Below, one piece after another: positions 9,735 to 17,769 of a DNA stretch of 64,000 nucleotides. This stretch comes from Amycolatopsis sp. DSM 110486 (GTDB lineage: Bacteria; Actinomycetota; Actinomycetes; Mycobacteriales; Pseudonocardiaceae). Position numbers and translations under genes: made by a program. The stretch spans positions 62,001 to 126,000 of the forward strand of contig NZ_CP080519.1 in NCBI RefSeq assembly GCF_019468465.1. The letters run 5' to 3'. The notes beneath the pieces were generated by a model. It was not told the DNA's origin. It made no database searches and saw only the letters and a list, made by a program, of their open reading frames with translations. Positions within the stretch are counted from its first letter, which is position 1, and each line of letters begins with the position of its first letter.

Positions 9735-9890
9735 GATCCGAGTCCACCGCGCCGGCCCGGGTCGGCGTAACGGTGATCGGTAGCCGATGCGGACGACGAA
9801 TGTTGTCCCGCGCGCAACTTTCGTTGCGGATCCTCCCCCGGCCGGTGCGATTCCGCCGCGGCGGTCCGGACCAGCCGTTACCGTGACGGG

Positions 9891-11120
9891 GTGAGCGAAG
9901 TGCGGCGTGGAACCTGGCCCCGCCCGGCCGAAATGGGCTGGCTGCTGACCGCGGCGCTCCTGTTCGCCGGGCTCGACTTCGCGCTGCACTGGGCCGGGCC
10001 GACGAGCGGGGCCTTCGGGCCGTACGCCGGGCTGGCGCTGCGCCTCGCGTGCGACCTTTCGCTGCTCGCGGTGTTCCGCTTCCCCGACGCGGTGGCCGGG
10101 GTGCTCGTGGTGGCGTCGCTGGCGATGCTGGCGTCGGATCTGTTCTGGCCCGGGCTGCTGGTGCCCGCCGACCAGCCGAGCCTGATGACCGTGCCGACCG
10201 TGACGCCGGTGGTGCTGAGCCAGCTCCCGCGCGTGATGGACCGGCGGCAGTTGCTGTGGATCGGCGGTGTGCTGGCGGTGCTGGCGACGCGGCCGTGGGA
10301 CCCCGCGTGGAACACGACGCCGTTCGGGCTGCTGAGCACCGCGTTGCCCGTGGCGGTGGCGCTGTACTTCGAGGCGCGCCGGCAGCTGCTGCGTTCGCTG
10401 CGGGACCGGGCCGAGCGCGCCGAACGCGAGCAGCACCTGCTCGCTGAGCGAGCCCGCGCCGAGGAACGGCGGCGGCTCGCGGGCGAGATGCACGACGTGG
10501 TGACCCACCGGTTGAGCCTGATGGTGCTGCACGCGGGCGCGCTCGGCGTGGTGTCGACGGACCCGGCCGTGCGCTCCGCGGCCGAGGACATCCGCCGCGA
10601 GGGCGCGCACGCGCTCGACGACCTGCGTGATCTGGTGGGCGTGCTGCGCGACGGTTCGAGCATCGAGCCCCCAGCCGCTTCGCCGGCCCCGGTCGCTTCA
10701 CCGGCCCCGGTCGCTTCGCCGGCGGACCTGGTGGCCGAGTCGATGGCCGTCGGCGTGGCCACGGAGCTTTCGATGAGCGGGGACCCGGACCAGGTGTCGC
10801 CGACGGTGGCGCGCACCGCGTACCGCGTGGTGCAGGAGGCGCTGACGAACGTCCGCAAGCACGCGCCGGGTTCGGCGGCCGCCGTGTCGCTGCGGTACCA
10901 CTCGGGTGGTCTCGACGTGTTCGTCACCAACACCCGCGGGTGCCTGCCGCCCGACCCGACGCTCGCCGGCAGCGGCTCGGGCGCAGGGCTGAGCGGGCTG
11001 CGGCAACGCGTCGAGCTCGTCGGCGGGCAGCTCGAGTCCGGCCCCGAGCCCGGCGGCGGATTCCGCGTCGGTGCGATACTTCCCGCCTACGTCCCGACGA
11101 CGGAAGGTGCTCCCCGGTGA
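9891..11120 (+). CDS. NarL-type sensor histidine kinase
   Basis: Membrane sensor kinase of 409 residues. Five or six hydrophobic segments fill residues 15-165, with little exterior sequence, so it may sense the membrane itself. A coiled linker (about 165-195) leads to a HisKA_3 domain with the phospho-acceptor His201 in EMHDVVTHRLSLM, and the C-terminal ATPase has VVQEALTNVRKHAPG (N box) and GAGLSGLRQRV (G box). Between the two, an 18-bp tandem repeat (10681-10716) encodes PAPVAS twice in a Pro/Ala linker. The stop overlaps the GTG start of the response regulator (GTGA), so both are made from one mRNA. The signal and target genes are unknown. Confidence 0.93.
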   Translation: MSEVRRGTWPRPAEMGWLLTAALLFAGLDFALHWAGPTSGAFGPYAGLALRLACDLSLLAVFRFPDAVAGVLVVASLAMLASDLFWPGLLVPADQPSLMTVPTVTPVVLSQLPRVMDRRQLLWIGGVLAVLATRPWDPAWNTTPFGLLSTALPVAVALYFEARRQLLRSLRDRAERAEREQHLLAERARAEERRRLAGEMHDVVTHRLSLMVLHAGALGVVSTDPAVRSAAEDIRREGAHALDDLRDLVGVLRDGSSIEPPAASPAPVASPAPVASPADLVAESMAVGVATELSMSGDPDQVSPTVARTAYRVVQEALTNVRKHAPGSAAAVSLRYHSGGLDVFVTNTRGCLPPDPTLAGSGSGAGLSGLRQRVELVGGQLESGPEPGGGFRVGAILPAYVPTTEGAPR

Positions 11121-11767
11121 TCACGGTGGTTGTGGCCGACGACGAGCCGATGGTCTGCGCGCACCTGCGCACGATCCTGGGCTCGGCCGAGGACCTCACC
11201 GTGGTCGCCTCGGCTTCCGACGGCGCCGAAGCGGTCGAGGCCGTCGTCCGGCATCGCCCCGACGTCGTGCTCATGGACCTGCGCATGCCGGGCGTTGACG
11301 GTCTCACGGCCATCGCCCGCATCGTGCAGTTGCCGAACCCACCCGCGGTTGTCGCCCTGACCACCTTCGACGCCGACACCTACGTCATCCGAGCGCTGCG
11401 CGCGGGCGCCGCGGGCTTCCTCGTGAAATCCACGCCGCCCGAAGACCTCATCGGCCTCGTCCGCGTCGCCGCCGACGGCCACACCGTCCTGTCCCCCTCC
11501 GCGGCCCGCCGCCTCGTCGCGCTGTCAGCCGACGGCCACGCCCGCACCGACTCGGCCCTCTGCCGCGCCGGCGCCCTCACCGACCGCGAACGCGACGTCC
11601 TCACCTGCCTCGGCGAGGGACTGTCCAATGCGGACATCGCCGCCCGCCTCCACCTCGCGGAGGCCACGGTGAAGAGTTATGTGTCGCGGATGCTGGTGAA
11701 GCTGGAGTGCGCGAACCGGACGCAGGCGGGGTTGCTGGCGCATGAGGCCGGGTTGGTGAGCCGCTGA
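11117..11767 (+). CDS. NarL/FixJ-family response regulator
   Basis: Partner of the preceding kinase, 216 residues. The receiver (1-120) has the acidic pair DDE near residue 8, phosphorylatable Asp54 (MDLRMPG), Thr in ALTTFD and Lys in FLVKSTPPEDL. The C-terminal LuxR-type helix-turn-helix (about 150-212) reads LTDRERDVLTCLGEGLSNADIAARLHLAEATVKSYVSRML. The true start is GTG 11117, overlapping the kinase stop; an upstream open frame does not encode receiver sequence. Its stop lies 3 bp from the convergent gene at 11771, and both stops sit in a small hairpin (11761-11777). Confidence 0.95.
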   Translation: MITVVVADDEPMVCAHLRTILGSAEDLTVVASASDGAEAVEAVVRHRPDVVLMDLRMPGVDGLTAIARIVQLPNPPAVVALTTFDADTYVIRALRAGAAGFLVKSTPPEDLIGLVRVAADGHTVLSPSAARRLVALSADGHARTDSALCRAGALTDRERDVLTCLGEGLSNADIAARLHLAEATVKSYVSRMLVKLECANRTQAGLLAHEAGLVSR

Positions 11768-11777
11768 GATTCAGCGG
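11761..11777. terminator. Small hairpin spanning two convergent stop codons
   Basis: Perfect 7-bp arms CCGCTGA and TCAGCGG with a 3-base loop contain the stop codons of the NarL-type regulator (plus) and of the receiver protein (minus). There is no U tract, so activity as a terminator is uncertain. Confidence 0.4.
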
Positions 11778-12571
11778 TCTTCCTGGCGCGCCCTCTGTCT
11801 CCCCAGGACCCGCGCGATCGCGTCGTCGAGCCGGCTCTGCCGGTACGGCTTCAACAGGTAGTCCACTTCGCCGAGTTCGAAGGCATCAACCGCTTTGTCG
11901 GCGTACGCGGTGACGAACACCACGGACGGGACCAGGTTGACGGCCGCGATCATGCGCGACATCTCGATCCCGGACAGCCCGGGCATCGCGATGTCGGCGA
12001 ACACCGCGTCGACCCGCGGCCGGCTGCCGGCTTGCTGCCCGGGGCTGGGCGAGTTGGTCCTAGCCAGCAGCCGCAACGCATCGGCGGCATCGGCCGCACA
12101 CAGAACCTCACCGACACACGGGTTGGCCCGCAGACCGTGCACGAGCTCGTCAAGGCCGTGCGGCTCGTCGTCGACCGCCAGGACGACCAAGCTCCGGGGG
12201 TCGCGTTCCTGAGAGTCGGTGGCGGGGTCGTCCCGACGAGCGTCCTCGGCGTGAGCCTTGTTCCAGAGCTTTTCCACCCGGTCGATCAACGCCACGCCGT
12301 CGCGAAGGCGCCCGATCGAGACGAACGCTTCGACGACGACCATCGTCAGCCTCCACGGAGGCAGTGCCGGTGACTTGAGCACCTGGTGGACGGAGGTGCG
12401 CGAAAGCCTGGGCCACTCACCCGCGAACTCGGCCTGATCGGCCCGGTCACTCAGCCAGGTCGAGATCCGGTAGGTGCTGGGGTGCCCCGCCCGGGAGTGC
12501 AGGCGGTGCAGTTCCTCGTTCAGGTCACGCAGCGGCCCCTCAGGAAGATCCGGCTTGCCCCATCTGCCCAT
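11771..12571 (-). CDS. Response regulator with N-terminal actinobacterial domain and C-terminal receiver
   Basis: A 266-residue protein with the reverse of the usual order. The first 100 residues (LRDLNEELHRLHSRAGHPSTYRIS, then LSRTSVHQVLKSPALPPWRLTMVVVEAF) resemble the helix-turn-helix-like N terminus found on many actinobacterial regulatory proteins, including some in FxSxx-COOH peptide systems. The C-terminal 120 residues form a complete receiver: VDDEPHG, Asp193 in VFADIAMPG, Thr in FVTAYAD, Lys in DYLLKPYR. The receiver most resembles those of LytTR regulators, but no LytTR domain follows. No partner kinase adjoins; cross-talk with the 9891 kinase is possible. ATG 12571 is the first codon consistent with the domain start. 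Confidence 0.8.
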   Translation of the reverse strand: MGRWGKPDLPEGPLRDLNEELHRLHSRAGHPSTYRISTWLSDRADQAEFAGEWPRLSRTSVHQVLKSPALPPWRLTMVVVEAFVSIGRLRDGVALIDRVEKLWNKAHAEDARRDDPATDSQERDPRSLVVLAVDDEPHGLDELVHGLRANPCVGEVLCAADAADALRLLARTNSPSPGQQAGSRPRVDAVFADIAMPGLSGIEMSRMIAAVNLVPSVVFVTAYADKAVDAFELGEVDYLLKPYRQSRLDDAIARVLGRQRARQEDR

Positions 12572-12820
12572 CGAACCCCCGCCGCACCGAGCAGCATCCG
12601 CTGTCCGTGAGTGTAAACGGTTGTCAGGGGCCGGAAGGCAGCTCGACCGCTCACCGGACGGCAGCGACCGTCGAATTGGTCTTTTCGGCTCTCCGCAGAA
12701 CTCCGCTGTCCGGACGCACGCGGACATCAGGAAACAGCCGGAGCAAGCCTGCTCTCGCGTAGACACCACTTGGCTGCCCGCGGACAACCGCGGCGGTCAC
12801 GCGAACTGAAGGAGCTCCGC

Positions 12821-13129
12821 ATGGGGAACTGGGCCTGGCTCGTCCCGTCGATGACGGCGGCGATCGCGGCGATCGCGCGCTGTGTCCTTGCCGGGATCGA
12901 TGCCGCCAGCCGGCATCGTGTGCTCGAGACCGTGCTGGCCGGGACCACCCCGCGCGAACGGGTGCCGCTCATTCGGGAACTGACGCGCCCATACGTGCAC
13001 CTCAAGCCGAAGCCGGAGTGTGTTCCGCGTCGAACGCCTCGCGGGCGGCGGTCACCTGGGTCATGTGGTGGCGGGCCCAGCGGTCGAGCATGTCGAGGGG
13101 CTCGGACAGGTCGCGGCCCAGCGAAGTGA
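12821..13129 (+). CDS. Small hypothetical protein with N-terminal hydrophobic helix
   Basis: Unrecognised 102-residue protein. GAAGGAG lies 6 bases before ATG 12821, which supports translation. The first 28 residues (GNWAWLVPSMTAAIAAIARCVLAGI) form a hydrophobic helix, followed by a charged segment ERVPLIRELTRPYVHLKPKP resembling short actinobacterial membrane-associated proteins. After about residue 66 the sequence turns into Arg/Gly-rich translation of the strand opposite the HxlR gene, overlapping it by 128 bp. The natural C terminus may therefore have been lost by a rearrangement at about 13018. Confidence 0.5.
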   Translation: MGNWAWLVPSMTAAIAAIARCVLAGIDAASRHRVLETVLAGTTPRERVPLIRELTRPYVHLKPKPECVPRRTPRGRRSPGSCGGGPSGRACRGARTGRGPAK

Positions 13130-13373
13130 GTTCGTATTCCACGCGGGGTGGGATGACGGGGTACGCCGTGCGCGTGAGGACGCCGTCGCGGACGAGGCTG
13201 CGGAGGGTTTGCGTCAGGACTTTCTGGGAGATGCCCTCGACGCGTTTGCCGATCTGGGTGAAGCGCAGCGGGCCGTCGCGGAGGGAGCCGACGATGAGGA
13301 CAGTCCACTGGTCGCCGATGCGGTCGAGGAGCTGGCGGGTCGGGCAGTCGCGGTCGTAAGGGTTTCCCAGCAC
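13002..13373 (-). CDS. HxlR family transcriptional regulator
   Basis: Winged-helix regulator of 123 residues, the usual HxlR length. Typical sequence: a conserved N-terminal Cys in DRDCPTRQLLDRIGDQWTVLIVGSL, the recognition region LRFTQIGKRVEGISQKVLTQTLRSLVRDGVLTR, then VEYELTSLGR and DMLDRWAR. GTG 13373 is chosen over the adjacent GTG at 13376 because GGAGG is then about 6 bases away. HxlR proteins often control oxidoreductase or stress genes nearby, commonly divergent ones, but no divergent target adjoins here. The 3' end overlaps the small plus-strand gene on the opposite strand. Confidence 0.92.
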   Translation of the reverse strand: MLGNPYDRDCPTRQLLDRIGDQWTVLIVGSLRDGPLRFTQIGKRVEGISQKVLTQTLRSLVRDGVLTRTAYPVIPPRVEYELTSLGRDLSEPLDMLDRWARHHMTQVTAAREAFDAEHTPASA

Positions 13374-13489
13374 CACAGGCCTCCTCGAAGTCACTCTCCC
13401 ATAGAGAGTAACACTCCTGGACGCCACCACGCCCCAAGGACACCGCCGCACCCCCAGCGCAGCGCTGCCCACACCCGAGCGCCCGAAAC

Positions 13490-13924
13490 CTACTGAGCAA
13501 CCCGAGACTTCTCCGCCACCAAACCCGCCACCACGCGGCCGATGAACCGCCCCAGCACCAGCCGGTAGAACCACCCCGTCCCCGGCACTTTGCCCGTGAA
13601 CGACGAGTGCCAGTGGATCTCCGTGCCGCCGTCGACCGGCGTGAGGTCGACGTAGGCGCGGTAGTCGCGAAGGGGCAGGCCGCTGCGCAGGGCGTAGCCG
13701 AACCGGCGGTTGGGGACCAGTTCGATCACCTCCTCGCACGAGCGCGTGCGGCCGGTGCGGAACACGCGCAGCGCGCCCAGCCCCTCGCGTTCCGACGAAC
13801 CCGCGCGGGCCAGTTCGAACGAGCCCAGCGGCGACCAGCGCGGCCAGCTCTCGCCGTCGCGCAGCAGCGCGTAGACCGTCGCCGGGTCGGCGGACGTGCG
13901 GGCCCGGACCGAGATTCGTTGCAT
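13490..13924 (-). CDS. SRPBCC (START-like) family protein
   Basis: A 144-residue helix-grip (polyketide cyclase/dehydrase-like) protein that probably binds a hydrophobic ligand. Features: SADPATVYALLRDGESWPRWSPLG at the N terminus, a central strand pair RFGYALRSGLPLRDYRAYVDLTP, and GGTEIHWHSSFTGKVPG, all usual in SRPBCC proteins. AGGAGG lies 4-5 bases upstream of ATG 13924. It is divergent from a TetR gene with two palindromic operators in the 50-bp gap, so TetR repression of this gene is a firm inference. The ligand is unknown. Confidence 0.88.
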   Translation of the reverse strand: MQRISVRARTSADPATVYALLRDGESWPRWSPLGSFELARAGSSEREGLGALRVFRTGRTRSCEEVIELVPNRRFGYALRSGLPLRDYRAYVDLTPVDGGTEIHWHSSFTGKVPGTGWFYRLVLGRFIGRVVAGLVAEKSRVAQ

Positions 13925-13942
13925 CAGGCCTCCTCGAAGAGC

Positions 13943-13974
13943 GTGTACCACGTGGTACACGTACCATCTGGTAC
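13943..13974. promoter_or_regulatory. TetR operators between SRPBCC and tetR genes
   Basis: A perfect 18-bp palindrome GTGTACCACGTGGTACAC (13943-13960) is followed directly by a second, near-palindromic element GTACCATCTGGTAC (13961-13974) that abuts the ATG of the TetR gene. Both share the GTACCA half-site. They should bind the TetR dimer and silence both divergent genes. Confidence 0.8.
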
Positions 13975-14532
13975 ATGGCGGAGGCAAGGGCAAAGCTCCT
14001 CGACGCGGCCGTCGAGCACATCGCGCGGAACGGGGCGGACCAGAGCCTCCGCACGCTCGCGACGGCGCTCGGCACGAGCCACCGAATGCTCATCTACCAC
14101 TTCGGCTCGAAGGAAGGCCTGCTCACAGAGGTCGCGCGCGAGGTGGAACGCCGGCAGCGCGCCGTGCTCGCCGACCTCGACCCGAGCCTGCCGCCGGACG
14201 AGCTGGCGCGCGTGTTCTGGCGCCGGCTCACCGACGAAGCGCTGCGCCACAATGAAAAGCTCTTCTTCCAGCTCTACGGTCAAGCCCTCGGCGGCGCGCC
14301 CGGCACGGCGGAGTTCCTCGACGGCGTGATCGACGGCTGGCTCGCGCCCGTCGAAGCGCTGCTCGAACGGCTCGGCGTGCCCGAGCAGCACCGCGCGGCG
14401 CAGGCCCGGCTCGGCCTCGCCGTGGCGCGCGGGCTGCTGCTCGACCTCGTCACCACGGGTGACCGTGAAGCCGTCGACGCGGCGATGGAACGCTTCCTGA
14501 CCCTGCAGGACGCCGGTTTCTTGCAGACCTGA
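13975..14532 (+). CDS. TetR/AcrR family regulator
   Basis: A 185-residue repressor. The N-terminal helix-turn-helix (about 10-55) reads LLDAAVEHIARNGADQSLRTLATALGTSHRMLIYHFGSKEGLL, a typical TetR pattern; the rest is a helical ligand-binding domain. The ATG at 13975 has no ribosome site before it, because palindromic operator DNA runs right up to it, so the mRNA is probably leaderless and repression would directly block transcription start. The divergent SRPBCC gene is the likely target. The ligand is unknown. Confidence 0.92.
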   Translation: MAEARAKLLDAAVEHIARNGADQSLRTLATALGTSHRMLIYHFGSKEGLLTEVAREVERRQRAVLADLDPSLPPDELARVFWRRLTDEALRHNEKLFFQLYGQALGGAPGTAEFLDGVIDGWLAPVEALLERLGVPEQHRAAQARLGLAVARGLLLDLVTTGDREAVDAAMERFLTLQDAGFLQT

Positions 14533-14550
14533 CCCTTGACTTGACGTTTT

Positions 14551-14569
14551 CCTGCATCCACGATGCAGG
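14551..14569. promoter_or_regulatory. Dyad operator upstream of the Lrp-type gene
   Basis: Inverted repeat with 7-bp arms CCTGCAT and ATGCAGG separated by CCACG, one base before the GTG start of the double-Lrp regulator. TTGACTTGAC lies just upstream and could be a -35 region. The position suggests autoregulation. Confidence 0.6.
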
Positions 14570-14570
14570 C

Positions 14571-15581
14571 GTGCCCGACGAAGTCAAAGTCAGCGATCTG
14601 GATCGGCGCATCGTCGCCGCACTGCAGCTCAACGGGCGCGCGTCGTGGGGCGCGATCGCCCGGCACGTGGGCACGAGCGAGTCCACCGTGCTGCGCCGCG
14701 CCGGCCAGCTGACGGAATCCGGCCAGCTGCGCGTGATCGGCGTGGTCGACGTGCTGCGCTGCGGTCTCGGCGTGCCGGTGCTGGCGCGGCTGCGATGCCG
14801 GCCCGGTACGGCGGCCGCCGTCGCCGAGGCGCTGGCCGCGCGGCCCGAGGTCCGCTACGCCACGGTGCTCGCCGGCAGCGCCGACTGCTCCGCCGAGTTC
14901 GTGCTCCCCACCTACCGCGAAATCGCCCGCCTGCAGGGCGATTTCCCCGCCGCCGACAACGTTCGCGACGCCGAGACCTTCGCCGTGATGCGCACGTTCA
15001 CCTCCAACCACGACTGGAACTCCGGCGAGCTCAGCGCGGAAGCGGCGGCCGAGCTGCGCGACGGCGAGGTGCGGCCGTTCGAGGAACAGCACTGGGAACG
15101 CCCGCCGGAGCAGCTCGACGAGCTGGACCTCGCGATCAGCGCCGCCCTCGGCGAAGACGGCCGGCTGTCGTTCAAAGAGGTCTCGCGCCAGGTCGGCACG
15201 AGCGAGTCCACCGTCGCGCGCCGCGTCGACTCCCTCGTACGCCGTGGTTGCCTGCGCTTCCGCACGCTCGCCGAGCCCGCGATGTTCGGCTACGCCCTCG
15301 AGTTCATGCTCTGGCTCTCGGTCGTCCCGGCCGAGCTCGACCGCGCCGGGCAGCAGCTCGCCGCGCACCCGGGCACCAAGTACCTCAGCGCCACGACCGG
15401 CCGCTTCAACCTCGTCGGCCAGATCGTGCTGCGCCACTACGGCGAGCTCTACCGCCACACCACCGACGTCGTCGGCGCCCTCCCGGGCCTGCGGGAAGCC
15501 GACGTGACCCTGCAGGTCTCGACCCTCAAACGCGCCTGGTCGCCCACGCCGGCGGCCGCAGCAACTCGGGAGGAAGCATGA
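14571..15581 (+). CDS. Duplicated Lrp/AsnC family regulator
   Basis: A 336-residue protein made of two Lrp/AsnC units in tandem. Each begins with a helix-turn-helix sharing VGTSESTV: LDRRIVAALQLNGRASWGAIARHVGTSESTVLRR (first) and LDLAISAALGEDGRLSFKEVSRQVGTSESTVARRVDSLVRRG (second, from about residue 184), and each is followed by a RAM-like ligand domain. Two-unit forms occur in actinobacteria and probably act as pseudo-tetramers. GTG 14571 lacks a ribosome site and sits next to a dyad, suggesting a leaderless transcript. The stop overlaps the next gene (ATGA), so it heads the operon and likely controls it in response to an amino-acid-like metabolite. Confidence 0.9.
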   Translation: MPDEVKVSDLDRRIVAALQLNGRASWGAIARHVGTSESTVLRRAGQLTESGQLRVIGVVDVLRCGLGVPVLARLRCRPGTAAAVAEALAARPEVRYATVLAGSADCSAEFVLPTYREIARLQGDFPAADNVRDAETFAVMRTFTSNHDWNSGELSAEAAAELRDGEVRPFEEQHWERPPEQLDELDLAISAALGEDGRLSFKEVSRQVGTSESTVARRVDSLVRRGCLRFRTLAEPAMFGYALEFMLWLSVVPAELDRAGQQLAAHPGTKYLSATTGRFNLVGQIVLRHYGELYRHTTDVVGALPGLREADVTLQVSTLKRAWSPTPAAAATREEA

Positions 15582-16474
15582 CCGAACAACCTTGGCTCTG
15601 GGACGAGAAGACGTGGCGGGGACACGTCGAGCACGTCCGCGCCGGCCGCTCACTGCGCCCGGCGTCGTGGCCCGGCGGTGCGAAAGTGGCCGTGGCGCTG
15701 TCCTTCGACTCCGACCACGAGACGCCCGCCCTGCGCGACGGCGAGGTGCTGCCCGGCAAGCTCGCCCAGGGCGAGTACGGCGCCCGCGTCGGCGTGCCCC
15801 GGCTGCTCAAACTGCTGGACCGCTTCAACGCCCCCGCGTCCTTCTTCGTCCCCGCCGTGTCGGCCCTGCTGCACGACGGCGAAGTCAAGTCCTATGTGGA
15901 CGCCGGTCACGAAGTGGCCCTGCACGGCTGGATCCACGAACGCAACACCGCCCTCACCGAGACCGAGGAGCGCGACCTCGCCTACCGGGCCGCCGACGTG
16001 CTGGAACGCCTCACCGGCACCCGCCCGGTCGGCATCCGCACGCCGTCGTGGGACTTCTCGGCCCACACCCTCACCATCACCCGCGAGCTCGGCCTGAAGT
16101 ACGACTCCTCGCTGATGGCCGACGACGACTGCTACGAGCTGCTCGAGAACGGCGAGCCCACCGGCGTCGTCGAGCTACCCGTGGAGTGGATCCGCGACGA
16201 CGCGCCGTACTTCATGATGGACCGCTTCGCCTCGCTGCGGCCGTACACGCCGCCGCGCGGGGTGCTCTCGATCTGGCGCGACGAGTTCGACGCCGCCTAC
16301 TCCGAGGGCGGGCTGTTCCAGCTCACCATGCACCCGCACATCATCGGGCACCGCTCACGCGTCGCGATCCTCACCGAGCTGCTCGACCACATCAGCGGCC
16401 ACGAAGGCGTGTGGTTCGCCACCCACGCCCAGGTCGTCGACCACGTCCTCGCGGCCGAAGGGACGCAGCCATGA
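15578..16474 (+). CDS. Polysaccharide deacetylase-family amidohydrolase
   Basis: A 298-residue NodB-fold metal-dependent hydrolase. The metal-binding triad is present: Asp44/Asp46 in SFDSDHE and His115-x3-His119 in HGWIHE; later motifs are RTPSWDFS (about 153-160) and TMHPHIIGHRSR. No signal peptide precedes the domain, and the sequence resembles the intracellular branch (PuuE/HP0310-like) that cleaves small C-N amide or ureide substrates rather than polymers. Within this operon a cytosolic deacylase of a small N-acyl or cyclic amide compound is the likeliest role. Coupled by ATGA overlaps to both neighbours. Confidence 0.85.
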   Translation: MTEQPWLWDEKTWRGHVEHVRAGRSLRPASWPGGAKVAVALSFDSDHETPALRDGEVLPGKLAQGEYGARVGVPRLLKLLDRFNAPASFFVPAVSALLHDGEVKSYVDAGHEVALHGWIHERNTALTETEERDLAYRAADVLERLTGTRPVGIRTPSWDFSAHTLTITRELGLKYDSSLMADDDCYELLENGEPTGVVELPVEWIRDDAPYFMMDRFASLRPYTPPRGVLSIWRDEFDAAYSEGGLFQLTMHPHIIGHRSRVAILTELLDHISGHEGVWFATHAQVVDHVLAAEGTQP

Positions 16475-17769
16475 CGACCGTGCCATCGACTTCGGACATC
16501 TCCACGGAAACCCACCGCCTGAACCCACAGCAGCGCAAGGCGATCGTCGCCGGCTCCATCGGCAACACCGTCGAGTGGGTCGACTGGGCGGTGTACGCCA
16601 CCTTCTCCCCCATCTTCGCCGGCCAGTTCTTCGCCGGCGGCAACGAAACCACGGCGCTGCTGTCCACGTTGGCCGTGTTCGCCGTCGGCTTCGTGATGCG
16701 CCCGATCGGCGGCGCGGTGCTCGGCTCGTATGCCGACCGGCGCGGCCGCAAGAAGGGCCTCACGCTCACCATCTCGCTGATGGCGGGCGCGTCGATCGTG
16801 ATCGCGGTCTGCCCCACCTACACCCAGATCGGCGTCGGCGCCCCGATCGTCCTGCTGCTCGCCCGGCTCGTGCAGGGCTTCTCGGCGGGCGGCGAGTTCG
16901 GTTCGTCGTCGGCGTTCCTCATCGAGTCGGCCGCCACCGGACGCCGGGCGTTCGCCGGGTCCTGGCAGCAGGTCTCCGTCGGCGCCGGCTCGCTCATCGC
17001 GGCCCTGCTCGGCACCATCCTCAACTCGACGCTGTCCGACTCCGACCTGCACGGCTGGGGCTGGCGGCTCGCGTTCGGCGTCGCCGGGCTGCTGGGCCTG
17101 GTCGGGCTGTGGCTGCGCCGCTCGGTGCACGAGACGGAAGCGTTCGGCAAGATCACCGCCAAACCACGCCGGAACCCCGTCGTCGCGATGGTCCGCGACC
17201 ACCCGGGCGCGGCGCTGCGCGTCGCCGGCGTGACGATCGCGGGCACGCTCATCTACTACGTGTGGGTCAGCTACATGCCGGCCTACGCCCACCTCGCCAC
17301 CGGAATCCCGCTCAAGACGGCGCTGCTGGCCAACACGCTGGCGATGCTCGTGTTCATCTGCCTGCTGCCCTTCGGCGGGCTGCTCTCCGACCGTATCGGC
17401 CGCAAACCCACGATGACGGCGTTCGCGGCCGGGTTCGTGATCTTCGCGTGGCCCGCGTTCCACTTCCTGGCCAACGGGTTCTGGAGTGTGTTCGTGATCG
17501 AGCTCATCGGGCTCGTGCTGATCGTCGGCTACTCGGCCAACTGCGCGGTGATCATGGCCGAGCAGTTCCCGCCCGAGGTGCGCACCACCGGCATCGGGCT
17601 GCCCTACGCGCTGGCGGTCGCCGTGTTCGGCGGCACCGCGCCGTACATCACGACCTGGCTCAACGCCAACCACCACGGGGATCTCGTGTGGATCTACGTC
17701 GCCGTCGCCGCGCTGATCGGCGTCGCGGTCTACCTCACGATGCCCGAGACGAAGGGAAAGCAGCTCTAG
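16471..17769 (+). CDS. MFS transporter, metabolite:H+ symporter type
   Basis: A 432-residue 12-helix transporter of the metabolite:proton symporter family (ShiA/KgtP/ProP-like). Family features are GNTVEWVDWAVYATFSPIF in helix 1, the loop 2-3 motif GSYADRRGRKKGL, LLLARLVQGFSAGGEFGSSSAFLIE in helix 4, and the second-half loop LLSDRIGRKPTM. These carriers take up organic acids, betaines or aromatic acids. It is the fourth-position partner of the hydrolase and peptidase genes and presumably imports their substrate. Starts within the stop of the upstream gene and is followed by the SDR gene with a one-base overlap. Confidence 0.9.
   Translation: MTTVPSTSDISTETHRLNPQQRKAIVAGSIGNTVEWVDWAVYATFSPIFAGQFFAGGNETTALLSTLAVFAVGFVMRPIGGAVLGSYADRRGRKKGLTLTISLMAGASIVIAVCPTYTQIGVGAPIVLLLARLVQGFSAGGEFGSSSAFLIESAATGRRAFAGSWQQVSVGAGSLIAALLGTILNSTLSDSDLHGWGWRLAFGVAGLLGLVGLWLRRSVHETEAFGKITAKPRRNPVVAMVRDHPGAALRVAGVTIAGTLIYYVWVSYMPAYAHLATGIPLKTALLANTLAMLVFICLLPFGGLLSDRIGRKPTMTAFAAGFVIFAWPAFHFLANGFWSVFVIELIGLVLIVGYSANCAVIMAEQFPPEVRTTGIGLPYALAVAVFGGTAPYITTWLNANHHGDLVWIYVAVAALIGVAVYLTMPETKGKQL

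Noticed and set aside
12727..14093. Long minus-strand frames extending through and beyond hxlR and the SRPBCC gene.
   Set aside because: Only the HxlR portion has family sequence; the upstream part is the wrong frame of the SRPBCC gene.
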